Below, piece after piece: positions 1 to 8,464 of a DNA stretch of 28,910 nt. The translations under genes and the position numbers were made by a program. Under the pieces are notes generated by a model. That model was given only the letters and a program-made list of their open reading frames with translations, searched no databases and was not told where the DNA came from. The stretch covers positions 1 to 28,910 of the forward strand of contig JBKCHQ010000113.1 in NCBI GenBank assembly GCA_046302715.1. The letters run 5' to 3'. This stretch comes from CAMCXT01 sp046302715. GTDB lineage: Bacteria > Bacteroidota > Bacteroidia > M30B66. Positions within the stretch are counted from its first letter, which is position 1. Every line of letters begins with the position of its first letter.

Positions 1-1490
1 ACAGCATAATAAAGACCTGGAGAGTTGATGGAAATAACGGGCCCCGTTTGCCCATTTGACCACGAATAATTCTGAAACCCGGCAGCTGCGGTAAGAACGG
101 CGCTCACGTTGTTGCAGATGGCCGCATTGGGTGGCGTTATAGGCAAAACAATATCGGTAATAAACTCCACATCGAGGTAAAACGGCGGAAGAATGCACCC
201 ATTGGTATCTGTTGCCACCACAAAAATGGGTGAAATAGGCACAGTATCCACAACAAAGGTGGAGGCAGTACTCCCGTTCGACCATTCGAACGATTCGAAG
301 GCATCACTTAAACTTACCGTAATAGGCTGCCCGCAAAATTCTATCGGATTTACAGGCGTAATGCTCACTGGAATTGGTGTGGTTTCAAGCACTTCGAGGG
401 TGTCTGAAACGGCAAGGCACCCTTCAATATCACGTCCTGTTGCTGATATGAGGCCGGGTTGGTTCACGGTGATGGTCGAAGAAATAGTTTGCCCGGTTGA
501 CCATTCCAGTTCAAATAAAACGGCATTCGACGATACGGTAATAGGGCCGTTACAGAGATTAAGTTCTGCAGCATTGGAAACGAGCGTAAATGTAGGACTG
601 TCCCACGTTAAAGGGCCCACCGGTGTACTGGTATAAACCGGACTCGAGGAGATGATGCGTAAAAAATAGGTGCCGCTTACATCCACATTATCGGGGATGA
701 TAATATTTACAAAATTGCTGCTGGTGCCGGCCACCGAACCCACTTCAGTCGGATTTAAGAAGCTACCGTTGGCATCGGATAAAAGCATGGTAAATTCATT
801 CCCTGCATTAAACTGTCCAGAAACTTCGAAGGGTAATTCGTAAAATCCGCCCCTGCAAAAGGTAATGCCATCGATAGGTAAAATGGTTATTGGCTCTGAA
901 CGAATGGCAATATTATCAATATTAAAAGCGGGTGCGGTTCCAATGATAAAGTCGTTGGTCCATCGAAATGCAAGTCTAAAATCGGGGATGTTTTCATACT
1001 CATCGCCCAGCTCTATTTCGAAAAACTGACATGTTGGAGTATTGGTAAAATCGAAATCGTATTCGTTCCATGTTGCGCCTCCGTTATTGCTCAACAATAG
1101 TCGTCCATAATCATAAAGGGTAAAGGCGCCTTCGCCCACCCCAAGCCAGTCAAAACTCAACTTCATGTTAAACTGTCCTACCGTACTTATTACAGGAGAA
1201 ATGGCCTGACATTGTGATGCCGATCCGGTATTGTATTGTTGGCTGGGGATATTCCCAAATGCATCGGTAACAAAAAGTGAATTTCCGGTTCCACAAGTGC
1301 CGCCGTTGGTAGTTTCAATAAACCACTGGTTATTTCCTGAGCTTCCCGTATTTAATTCCCAGTTTTGGCCGGCATTATTAAGGGATTCGCCCCCGGCCGG
1401 TAAATCGAAATTATCGGAGAAGACATAGATCTGACTGCTGAGCGGTAATGAAAGACAAGCTAGAACTATTAAAGGTATAAAGTAGCGCAT
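1..1490 (-). CDS. Secreted multi-domain Ig-like repeat protein, N-terminal part (3' end outside the window)
   Basis: An open minus-strand frame of 496 complete codons runs from ATG at 1490 off the left edge with no stop. Residues 1-20 form a signal peptide (hydrophobic core, then LSSQ). Residues 21-200 look like a MAM/jelly-roll-type domain ending in an AFNIDNIAI strand. Residues 210-305 form a domain that starts with Cys212 and resembles Ig-like domains common in Bacteroidota adhesins. Three related repeats follow at about 306-370, 378-445 and 455 onward, each with a Cys near its start and a WS[TN]G[QS]T motif (Trp330, Trp403, Trp477), a period of about 73 residues. Such proteins are usually exported to the surface, often by the type IX system. 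The sorting domain that would prove this lies outside the window. It is divergent from nadB. A surface adhesin or structural role is inference. Confidence 0.85.
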   Translation of the reverse strand, partial: MRYFIPLIVLACLSLPLSSQIYVFSDNFDLPAGGESLNNAGQNWELNTGSSGNNQWFIETTNGGTCGTGNSLFVTDAFGNIPSQQYNTGSASQCQAISPVISTVGQFNMKLSFDWLGVGEGAFTLYDYGRLLLSNNGGATWNEYDFDFTNTPTCQFFEIELGDEYENIPDFRLAFRWTNDFIIGTAPAFNIDNIAIRSEPITILPIDGITFCRGGFYELPFEVSGQFNAGNEFTMLLSDANGSFLNPTEVGSVAGTSSNFVNIIIPDNVDVSGTYFLRIISSSPVYTSTPVGPLTWDSPTFTLVSNAAELNLCNGPITVSSNAVLFELEWSTGQTISSTITVNQPGLISATGRDIEGCLAVSDTLEVLETTPIPVSITPVNPIEFCGQPITVSLSDAFESFEWSNGSTASTFVVDTVPISPIFVVATDTNGCILPPFYLDVEFITDIVLPITPPNAAICNNVSAVLTAAAGFQNYSWSNGQTGPVISINSPGLYYA

Positions 1491-1507
1491 GGTATGGAAT
1501 AGATGAA

Positions 1508-1515
1508 CAAATATA
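1508..1515 (-). promoter_or_regulatory. Bacteroidota -7 box for the Ig-repeat protein
   Basis: The minus strand reads TATATTTG, an exact TAnnTTTG match, 17 bases before the ATG at 1490. No clear TTTG -33 element is visible upstream of it. Confidence 0.5.
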
Positions 1516-1541
1516 CGTTTTTAGATTTTTTATGTGTAGAA

Positions 1542-1574
1542 TTTAACCAATGCCATAAAGCTTCGTTAATTTTG
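1542..1574 (+). promoter_or_regulatory. nadB promoter (TTTA-N21-TAATTTTG)
   Basis: TAATTTTG at 1567-1574 is an exact TAnnTTTG -7 box, with TTTA at 1542-1545 as a -33 candidate. Only seven bases separate the box from the nadB ATG at 1582, so the predicted transcript starts at or within a few bases of the start codon. Confidence 0.6.
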
Positions 1575-1581
1575 TGCGTCC

Positions 1582-3174
1582 ATGAAGCGGATTGATACCG
1601 ATTTTCTGATTATTGGCTCTGGAATAGCGGGCTTGAGTTTCGCTCTTAAGGTTGCGAATGTGGGCAAGGTGCTTATTGTTACTAAATCAGACAGCAGTGA
1701 GTCCAATACCAAATATGCGCAAGGTGGTATTGCTGCTGTGGTTTCGCCTCGTGATTCGTTTGAAAAACATATTCAGGATACCCTCATTGCCGGCGACGGA
1801 CTCTGCGATGAAGAGGTGGTGCGCACGGTGGTAAGCGAAGCCCCCGAACGCATTAAGGAGCTTACTTTCTGGGGGGCGCAGTTTGATAAAGAACCGAACG
1901 GAAATTTTGACTTGGGCATGGAAGGTGGCCATTCTGAAAAACGCATATTGCACCGTAAAGATGCCACCGGTTTAGAAATTGAACAAGCTCTCCTGCGGCG
2001 TGTTTCAGAACATAAAAACATTACTATCCTCGACGATTATTTTGTTGTCGATATTATAACGCAGCATCATCTCGGGCAATACGTTAACAGTTCAACTCCA
2101 GATATTACTTGTTACGGCGCTTATGCATTAAATACGCTGAGTGGTCGAATAGATACCATCAGAGCACGAATAACCCTAATGGCCAGTGGTGGAGCTGGCA
2201 ATGTTTACGAATCAACGACTAATCCGTCCATCGCCACAGGAGATGGAGTTGCTATGATATATCGGGCAAAGGGCCGTGTTGAAAATATGGAATTTATGCA
2301 GTTTCATCCAACAGCGTTGTACCAACCCGGTGTGCAACCCAGCTTTTTAATTACTGAGGCCTTGCGTGGATTTGGGGCCTCACTTTTCGGGCAGCGGGGC
2401 GATTGCTTTATGAGCCGCTATGACGTTAGGGCCGATTTAGCGCCTCGTGATATTGTAGCACGGGCCATTGACCGCGAAATGAAGATGCACGGAAATGATT
2501 TTGTATGGCTAAGCTGCCGACACTTAAATCCAGATGAGCTTAAACATCACTTTCCTACCATTTACGAATACTGTAAGAAGATTGGCATCGATATCACGCG
2601 CGACTGGATACCAGTGGTCCCGTCGTGCCATTATATGTGTGGTGGAATAAAGGTTGATTTGCAGGGCCGTTCTTCAATTAACCACCTTCTTGCAGCCGGA
2701 GAATGCACTTCTACCGGTTTGCATGGAGCCAACCGCCTTGCTTCCAATTCATTGCTTGAAGCATTGGTTTTCGCACACAGGGCAGCACAATATGCATCAC
2801 TTACAATCGGAGCCATTGACTTTCAGGATGGAATTCCCAATTGGGATACCAAGGGTACACAAGATGCCGAAGAAAGGGTATTAATTTCGCAAAGCAAAAA
2901 AGAATTACAGAGTATAATGAGCAATTATGTAGGCATCGTTCGCAGCAATACCCGTTTGCAACGAGCCTTCGACAGACTGCAAATACTCTATCGCGAAACC
3001 GAAAGTTTATATCGTAGAACTACACTTACCCAACCGCTATGCGAGCTGCGTAACCTGATTCAAGTGGGATATCTGATAACCAAAGCCGCCGTAAACCGAA
3101 AAGAAAGTGTCGGCCTTCATTATTCCATCGATTATCCAAAGAAACTCACTGGTGCTGATAACACCGCCCATTAG
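1582..3174 (+). CDS. nadB: L-aspartate oxidase (NadB)
   Basis: This flavoenzyme oxidises L-aspartate to iminoaspartate, the first step of de novo NAD synthesis, and passes it to quinolinate synthase (NadA, not in this window). The 530 residues match the usual family length. Visible motifs are the FAD-binding GSGIAGLSFA near residue 12, the conserved RILHRKDATG near 122, HPTAL near 242, EALRGFGA, the CGGIKVD segment near 350 and GLHGANRLASNSLLEAL near 377, which contacts flavin. Together these separate NadB from succinate dehydrogenase flavoproteins in a single-gene context. The start is fixed by a promoter box seven bases upstream. Its last 29 bases overlap the convergent nuclease gene. Confidence 0.97.
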   Translation: MKRIDTDFLIIGSGIAGLSFALKVANVGKVLIVTKSDSSESNTKYAQGGIAAVVSPRDSFEKHIQDTLIAGDGLCDEEVVRTVVSEAPERIKELTFWGAQFDKEPNGNFDLGMEGGHSEKRILHRKDATGLEIEQALLRRVSEHKNITILDDYFVVDIITQHHLGQYVNSSTPDITCYGAYALNTLSGRIDTIRARITLMASGGAGNVYESTTNPSIATGDGVAMIYRAKGRVENMEFMQFHPTALYQPGVQPSFLITEALRGFGASLFGQRGDCFMSRYDVRADLAPRDIVARAIDREMKMHGNDFVWLSCRHLNPDELKHHFPTIYEYCKKIGIDITRDWIPVVPSCHYMCGGIKVDLQGRSSINHLLAAGECTSTGLHGANRLASNSLLEALVFAHRAAQYASLTIGAIDFQDGIPNWDTKGTQDAEERVLISQSKKELQSIMSNYVGIVRSNTRLQRAFDRLQILYRETESLYRRTTLTQPLCELRNLIQVGYLITKAAVNRKESVGLHYSIDYPKKLTGADNTAH

Positions 3175-4123
3175 CGTTATCGGTCTTTCGTTTGCACCGC
3201 TGGCCAGATTTGGTGGTGCCACTGCATTGCACCGTAGTTCCTTGAGGCTGGGTAGGTGTATTTGTTTTTTGTGCCCGATGCTGATTGCAAAACCCTGTTG
3301 CACTTGAGCTTTGATTGGTACAACCCTTATGGCTACAAGCAACTGATGGTTTTTGAGATTTAGAGGCGCCCCAATTCCAACACGAACTGCAAAAGGAAGC
3401 TTCCAGCTTGTTTTCTTCAGCATCGGCAAGATTTTGAAAAAAGTTGATGCCGCTTAATTTCTCTACACTATCAACCGTAACGGCAAAATTCTGGAGTGGC
3501 AACGAGGATGCTTCATTAGGCAACACAAAGCCAATGGCTTTACTGTCGTTTTTATTTAAATCAAGTAAAACTTTATAGTAATACCCCGGTATCGTAACAG
3601 AATTAGCGCCAATGCTGCCTTTGTTTCCAATAAATATAGGGCCTGTAATTACATAGAGCGAGTCATAATCAACAGCCCAATCGCGCACTTTTTCTTCCAG
3701 TTTTTTCCAAATTCCCCGATTAAAACTCGGTTCTTGAGGGCTCATATTACTAAAATAAAACGAAGCCTGCATACTTTCGGCCGACCACGACATATCGGCG
3801 GCCGGAGCCAGATGCCCCCTGTCGTAGCCGCTTTTTGAATAATCAGCATTAGTGGCAGAACCCGTTTTAATCGAAGGATCGGGTTTAAAATCGTTTGAGC
3901 GTTCAAAGGCTTTCTCGGTTTCTGCGGCGGTAAGCACGTATGCAACCCATCGCGCTTGTTCGTTTGGCTCGCTGTACACCAAACTAAAGCCTTTGTGATG
4001 GATAATTTCTTCGCCTTTATTTACAGCTGGATAAAGTATTGCTTGAGCATAAACTGCCGTATACCCTATAGAAATAAGGCATACGAACAGAAAGGTTTTT
4101 AAACTTTTGAATTTACAATCCAT
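3146..4123 (-). CDS. Secreted DNA/RNA non-specific endonuclease (NUC1 family) with two C-terminal Cys/His modules
   Basis: Residues 1-27 form a signal peptide ending in VYAQ. The nuclease domain (about 45-235) carries the DRGH motif at 101-104, with His104 the expected general base, followed by FSNMSPQ and the FNRGIW segment whose Asn135 should bind the catalytic metal, as in Serratia nuclease and EndoG. After residue 240 the protein departs from the usual family: a CSSC pair (245/248), then two modules, C263-x4-C268-x10-C279-x2-H282 and C300-x9-C310-x10-C321-x2-H324. Each looks like a small metal-binding finger. The second resembles short Cys/His modules found in other Bacteroidota proteins. 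The gene overlaps the upstream MuiA-like gene by 11 bases, so translation is probably coupled, and overlaps nadB convergently by 29 bases. A likely role is degradation of external or periplasmic nucleic acid. Confidence 0.92.
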   Translation of the reverse strand: MDCKFKSLKTFLFVCLISIGYTAVYAQAILYPAVNKGEEIIHHKGFSLVYSEPNEQARWVAYVLTAAETEKAFERSNDFKPDPSIKTGSATNADYSKSGYDRGHLAPAADMSWSAESMQASFYFSNMSPQEPSFNRGIWKKLEEKVRDWAVDYDSLYVITGPIFIGNKGSIGANSVTIPGYYYKVLLDLNKNDSKAIGFVLPNEASSLPLQNFAVTVDSVEKLSGINFFQNLADAEENKLEASFCSSCWNWGASKSQKPSVACSHKGCTNQSSSATGFCNQHRAQKTNTPTQPQGTTVQCSGTTKSGQRCKRKTDNANGRCYQHQ

Positions 4124-5732
4124 TAAGTATCATTTTTCGCGGATATTTGACCGAATATCCAAATCGAAGCTTCTTAGACTCGCCGGGGGCTAATTTAAGT
4201 TTCCAAACCAGCTTGCCGGTTTCTTTGTTGAATTCGGCACCTCCGGTTTCGAGTATCTCAACATTCAATTGTTCGTTATTGCTGAGCGGAACTTGGTCTT
4301 CAATTTCAATGTCGATGGCCGCCTTACGCGTGTTGCGGACTTCAATTTCGAAAACCCGCGATATTTTCTTGGTATTGCCGTTTAGTGATGTTTTTTCGTT
4401 TAACTCATTTACCTGTTGGCGCTTTAGCGTTATGTTATTATCTCGGCCCAAGGCAACGGCCAGTGTATCGTCAACAATACGGGTATCGAAATAGGTTTTG
4501 CCCACATAATTATTTTCGAAATACACGCTGGCATCGCCGGGTAACAATTCGCTTTTGTCCCAACCTAAAATACGCGCCAGCAAAAAAGCATCGGGATCAA
4601 GTTTGGGGATGCTCAAATACGAGAATTCGGCCGCCATTTCATATTTCTGTATCTCAACATAATTTTCTTTACCGTTACTCTCGATGGTGTAAGGAATCAA
4701 AATTTCGAATATAGAATTAGTGCCTGTTGTATTGCTTAATTGACTGAAGTCGGCAGCGGTATTCCCGTCATAATCGTCATCTTGCGTGTACGAACCAACT
4801 GCAGCAGGCGCCGCCATTTCCATCCTTTTGCGATCTTCTGATTTGGGGCCCCTAACTTTAACCGGATAATTCTCAGCTAAGGAAAGCCACCAAGGCGAAA
4901 GGCTGGGTTGTGTATTGCCTTGAGCCGGATTGCCAGTACTTAAGGAGAGTTTCACGTTTTTCCAATCTTGACCGGTATTTTGCACCACATTGGCCTTTGC
5001 AGCAATAATGGCTTTGCTGTTGATGTCTTTTACCCGAATGTCGTAGGATGGCGTCCAACCGCAATTGGTTACGTAATAACTGAGTTCGAAGGAGGCTTGT
5101 GCTGCATTTTGAGCGTTAAGCTGAACGGTAATTTCACCGGTGGGCTTCATGCGGTTGTTCCTCATTTCGTTCATTTGCTGGTTCAGTACCTGCACTCGTT
5201 CGACATTGCGCTTTTCTTTTTGTTCAATCTCATACTTTTTGAGGGCACAGTCCTGTACCCTATTGCGCACAAACTCGGTTATTTTGCCGAGCTCCACCGT
5301 ACTAACGCCCGAATTGGCTCCTCCTATCGATTTGTTGGCGGCCAAAACGGTAAGCTCTTCTTCATATCCTTTTCGGGTGATGGCTAAACGGGCATTTTGA
5401 TCGGTGTAGTACCGCACCGAATCTTCGAGCACCTGAAACTCTTTAAAATCTTGAGGCTTCAAATAATTAAGCGCGTAATTAACTGAAAGTATGGTAACCG
5501 CGGCATCGGCTTTTACCTGTACCGAATTGGGGTCGATGTAGTTCGACAACATATCAAAAACAATGGTTTGCCGACCCTGTTTAAGAGAGGCTTTGCCTTT
5601 TGACTGTATTTGCGCTCCGTTGAGGTAAACGAGCACATTTTCGGGAGCGGTGGAGATGCGCGCATCGGATTGGGCATTAGTGATATTAGACCATGCGAAC
5701 AAACTAAATGCGAGCAATTTGAGGCTTTTCAT
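4113..5732 (-). CDS. MuiA-family protein (DUF4140/DUF4139)
   Basis: The 539-residue exported protein has a signal peptide at 1-20. The N-terminal DUF4140-like domain (about 28-100) begins with the strand pattern ENVLVYLNGAQI. A long charged helical segment at about 94-195 is a probable coiled coil, and the C-terminal DUF4139 domain starts near 200 with the family hallmark SYYVTNCGWTPSYDIR. The family is named for a mucoidy inhibitor; its biochemical role is not established, and members are usually placed in the envelope. No -7 box is obvious upstream and the leader is A-rich. The stop overlaps the start of the downstream nuclease gene, which makes a two-gene unit. The coupling of a MuiA-like protein to a secreted nuclease is seen here; a shared function is inference. 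Confidence 0.92.
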   Translation of the reverse strand: MKSLKLLAFSLFAWSNITNAQSDARISTAPENVLVYLNGAQIQSKGKASLKQGRQTIVFDMLSNYIDPNSVQVKADAAVTILSVNYALNYLKPQDFKEFQVLEDSVRYYTDQNARLAITRKGYEEELTVLAANKSIGGANSGVSTVELGKITEFVRNRVQDCALKKYEIEQKEKRNVERVQVLNQQMNEMRNNRMKPTGEITVQLNAQNAAQASFELSYYVTNCGWTPSYDIRVKDINSKAIIAAKANVVQNTGQDWKNVKLSLSTGNPAQGNTQPSLSPWWLSLAENYPVKVRGPKSEDRKRMEMAAPAAVGSYTQDDDYDGNTAADFSQLSNTTGTNSIFEILIPYTIESNGKENYVEIQKYEMAAEFSYLSIPKLDPDAFLLARILGWDKSELLPGDASVYFENNYVGKTYFDTRIVDDTLAVALGRDNNITLKRQQVNELNEKTSLNGNTKKISRVFEIEVRNTRKAAIDIEIEDQVPLSNNEQLNVEILETGGAEFNKETGKLVWKLKLAPGESKKLRFGYSVKYPRKMILNGL

Positions 5733-5791
5733 TCTTCTTGTTTTTTTATTAGTTCTCCACCTTATGTTTTACAGAAAATAAGGTTCAGCAG

Positions 5792-5804
5792 AAACAAATT
5801 GTTT
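5792..5804. repeat. Short inverted repeat AAACAA-A-TTGTTT
   Basis: A perfect 6 bp inverted repeat with a one-base centre lies in the divergent gap between the MuiA-like gene and the gamma-carbonic anhydrase. It could be an operator for either gene. In an AT-rich spacer it could also be chance. Confidence 0.25.
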
Positions 5805-5839
5805 TTTCATTTTCTTTACAAAAATAAAGCAATAATCGT

Positions 5840-6352
5840 ATGACCGTTGTAAAATCAATACGTGGGTTAACTCCTCACTGGGGCGAAGGCACTTTCCTAG
5901 CCGAGAATGCCGTTATTATTGGCGATGTGATTATGGGCAGTCAGTGTAGCGTTTGGTTTCATGCTGTGGTTAGGGGCGATGTAAATTCAATACGAATAGG
6001 AGATTCTGTTAATATTCAGGATGGAGCTATTATACATTGCACGTATGAGCGTGCGGCTACATACATTGGCAATCGTGTTTCTATTGGGCATCGCGCATTG
6101 GTGCATGGTTGCACCCTCGAGGATGATGTGTTGGTGGGGATGGGAGCTATTGTAATGGATCATGCACGTGTGCAAAGCGGAAGTATTATTGCTGCGGGAG
6201 CGGTTGTGCTGGAGAACAGTGTGGTGGAGTCGGGTTGGATTTGGGCCGGCGTTCCGGCAAAACCGGTTAAGAAAGTTTCGGCCGCTTTAACCGAAGGCGA
6301 GATTAAGCGCATTGCCAATAATTACATTATGTATGCCTCGTGGTACCAGTAA
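5840..6352 (+). CDS. Gamma-class carbonic anhydrase-like hexapeptide-repeat protein
   Basis: A 170-residue left-handed beta-helix protein of the YrdA/PaaY/gamma-carbonic anhydrase group. Hexapeptide repeats with an aliphatic residue every sixth position run from about 20 to 130. The zinc ligands expected from Cam are present as His66 (IIHC), His84 and His89 (IGHRALVHGC). The supporting Arg45-Asp47 pair (VVRGDV) and Gln60 are present too. The C-terminal GVPAKPV segment and final helix are typical. The protein should be a cytosolic trimer with metal between subunits. Reversible CO2 hydration is possible, but many close relatives show little activity in vitro, so the substrate is open. I see no TAnnTTTG box close upstream. 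Confidence 0.9.
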   Translation: MTVVKSIRGLTPHWGEGTFLAENAVIIGDVIMGSQCSVWFHAVVRGDVNSIRIGDSVNIQDGAIIHCTYERAATYIGNRVSIGHRALVHGCTLEDDVLVGMGAIVMDHARVQSGSIIAAGAVVLENSVVESGWIWAGVPAKPVKKVSAALTEGEIKRIANNYIMYASWYQ

Positions 6353-6447
6353 GGGTTTAACAAAAACGTTTTAATAATTCTGGCGTCGGGTTTCTCCAAT
6401 CGCCTTAAACGTTACATGAAATCTGAGAATTGATGGTTAGAATTTCT

Positions 6448-6455
6448 TAGGTTTG
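6448..6455 (+). promoter_or_regulatory. tpx promoter -7 box TAGGTTTG
   Basis: An exact TAnnTTTG match 17 bases before the tpx ATG. A TTG at 6430-6432 lies 15 bases upstream, shorter than the usual spacing, so the -33 element is uncertain. Confidence 0.55.
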
Positions 6456-6472
6456 CAAAAAATTTAATTTCC

Positions 6473-6988
6473 ATGCCACTTAATACTACCGCCATGGGAG
6501 GCAATCCCATTGATTTGATAGACGATTTGCCTGAAGTAAACGAAAATGCTGCCGATTTTACGTTTGTAAAAACCGACCTTTCGGAGGCTTCGATGTACGA
6601 TTTCGAAGGAAAAGTAAAGGTTATAATAAGCATCCCAAGCATCGAAACCGGTGTGTGCCAGAAAGAGAGTCGCGCATTCAACGAGCGTCTCAATGCGAAA
6701 GAAGGTGTTGTGGCGCTGGTGATTTCTAAAGATATTCCCTTGGCACTTAAGCGTTTTTGCGATGCAGAAGGATTAAACAACATTATTCCAGTATCTGATT
6801 TTCGTTACCGTGATTTTTCGGAAGAATACGGCGCCGAAATGGTAAATGGGAAATTCAAAGGTCTTTTGGCGCGTGCCGTTTTTGTGGTGGATCAGAGTAA
6901 CAAGATTCGCTACGTTGAGCTCACACCTGAAGTTGGTGTTGAGCCCGACTACGATAAAATTATGGCCATGGTAGATAGCTTGCTTTAA
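6473..6988 (+). CDS. tpx: Thiol peroxidase (Tpx, atypical 2-Cys peroxiredoxin)
   Basis: This 171-residue protein reduces hydrogen peroxide and organic peroxides using thioredoxin. The Tpx signature is clear: SIPSIETGVCQKESRAFN with peroxidatic Cys62, and resolving Cys96 in RFCDAEG, positions almost identical to E. coli Tpx (61 and 95). The conserved Arg67 that lowers the Cys pKa is present. It is expected in the cytosol or periplasm; no signal peptide is visible, so cytosol is the better guess. It has its own promoter and ends three bases short of the convergent PhoH-like gene, leaving no room for a separate intrinsic terminator. Confidence 0.96.
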   Translation: MPLNTTAMGGNPIDLIDDLPEVNENAADFTFVKTDLSEASMYDFEGKVKVIISIPSIETGVCQKESRAFNERLNAKEGVVALVISKDIPLALKRFCDAEGLNNIIPVSDFRYRDFSEEYGAEMVNGKFKGLLARAVFVVDQSNKIRYVELTPEVGVEPDYDKIMAMVDSLL

Positions 6989-6991
6989 TAA

Positions 6992-8329
6992 TTACAGCAG
7001 CTCATTCGCCAAATTCGCCAGCTCCGAACGCTCGCCCTTTTCCAAAGTTATATGTGCGTATAGTTTGTTGTTCTTAATCTTATCGATTAAGTAACTCAGT
7101 CCGTTCGACTGGGTGTCGAGATACGGAGTATCAATCTGGAAAATATCACCCGTAAAAACGATCTTCGTGTTTTCGCCCGCACGGGTGATGATAGTTTTTA
7201 CTTCGTGAGGAGTGAGATTCTGCGCTTCATCCACTATAAAGTAAATGTTCGATAAGCTGCGTCCGCGGATGTATGCCAATGGTGTAATGAGTAATTTTTC
7301 ACTATCCACCATCTCAGTAATCTTCTTGTATTCTCGATCGGTTTCATCCCATTGGTTCTGAATCATTTTGAGGTTATCCCAGAGCGGCTCCATGTAGGGA
7401 TTAAGTTTCGATTTAATGTCGCCTGGCAAGTAGCCAATGTCTTTATTGCTCAACGGCACGATGGGTCGCGCAAGGTAAATCTGCCGAAACTCCCTCTTTT
7501 GCTCCAGCGCACCGCTCAATGCCAGCAGTGTTTTTCCGGTTCCGGCAACGCCCTGTAATGTTACCAGTTTTATATCGGGATTCATCAATGCATGCAGGGC
7601 AAAAATCTGCTCTGCATTGCGCGGACGAATACCATAAGCAGCTGTTTTTTCTACCCGTTCAACCATCCCACTTGCAGGATTGTACCATGCAAGTACTGAA
7701 TGTTTGCCGTTTTTAAGAATGTAGTAATGATTGAAAATAGGCTCCTCGCTCAAGATATCCTCTGCCTTGCAAAATCCCTCGCTATAAATCTGGTCAATTA
7801 CGCCCACGCTTACTCCGTGAAGAACAGACTTGCCTGAATAAAGTGAATCTACATCCTTGATTTTACCCGTTTCAAAGTCCTCTGCATGCAGGTTGAGTGA
7901 TTTTGCTTTCAGACGCAGGTTTATGTCTTTCGTTACCAGGATAACCTTGCAATCTTTGTTTTCTTCTGCAAGAGCCAAGGCAGAATTGATAATGCGATGA
8001 TCACCTTTGTCTTCACCCAGAATTCGCACTGCATCCAAGCCCTGCAATCGGGTGTTCATTACCACTTTAAAGCGGCCCAGCTTTTTGCCCATGGGCAACC
8101 ATTCGGTGAGATTATAGTTGCCCGAAAGGCGATCCATTTCACGAATAAACTCACGTGCTTCAAAATTTTTAGTGTCGTTGCCCTTTTTAAAATTATCGAG
8201 TTCTTCCAGTACGGTAATTGGAATGGCTACATCGTTGTCGTCGAAACTGTATATCGCATTGTGGTTATAAAGAATAACGGAGGTGTCGAGGACGAATATT
8301 TTCTGCTGTTTGGGTTTACGCGCCGCCAT
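6992..8329 (-). CDS. PIN-PhoH family ATPase (YlaK-like)
   Basis: Counting from the ATG at 8329 the protein has 445 residues. An N-terminal PIN-type nuclease-like domain (about 8-150) has the acidic FVLDTSVIL motif at Asp15 and further conserved acids (EELD, DKGDHRI, TKDINLRLKA). The C-terminal PhoH P-loop domain (about 235-445) has Walker A GVAGTGKT near 260-267 and Walker B YFIVDEAQN. The architecture suggests RNA handling coupled to ATP hydrolysis; cellular targets of this family are poorly known. An upstream in-frame ATG at 8389 would add 20 residues that do not look family-like, so I prefer 8329. However, a variant box TATACTTTG (8400-8408, minus strand) sits ten bases before 8389, so the longer form is not excluded. 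It is convergent with tpx. Confidence 0.93.
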   Translation of the reverse strand: MAARKPKQQKIFVLDTSVILYNHNAIYSFDDNDVAIPITVLEELDNFKKGNDTKNFEAREFIREMDRLSGNYNLTEWLPMGKKLGRFKVVMNTRLQGLDAVRILGEDKGDHRIINSALALAEENKDCKVILVTKDINLRLKAKSLNLHAEDFETGKIKDVDSLYSGKSVLHGVSVGVIDQIYSEGFCKAEDILSEEPIFNHYYILKNGKHSVLAWYNPASGMVERVEKTAAYGIRPRNAEQIFALHALMNPDIKLVTLQGVAGTGKTLLALSGALEQKREFRQIYLARPIVPLSNKDIGYLPGDIKSKLNPYMEPLWDNLKMIQNQWDETDREYKKITEMVDSEKLLITPLAYIRGRSLSNIYFIVDEAQNLTPHEVKTIITRAGENTKIVFTGDIFQIDTPYLDTQSNGLSYLIDKIKNNKLYAHITLEKGERSELANLANELL

Positions 8330-8449
8330 CAAAATCAGTTTTAACGAAGCTATGTTTTTACCTGCGATGTTACAATGCGTAATGTACATACAGTTTTAAC
8401 AAAGTATAAACAATCTGTTAGGGAATCGCCTTGCGCCCGTTACTTTTTG

Positions 8450-8457
8450 TACCTTTC
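8450..8457 (+). promoter_or_regulatory. Possible -7 box TACCTTTC for the NMO-like gene
   Basis: Matches TAnnTTTG except for the last base and ends seven bases before the ATG at 8465, the same placement as several other boxes in this window. Confidence 0.35.
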
Positions 8458-8464
8458 GGATACC

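Noticed and set aside
193..636. 147-codon plus-strand frame at the left edge
   Set aside because: It is antisense to the Ig-repeat protein, whose frame is intact, has a signal peptide and shows domain repeats.
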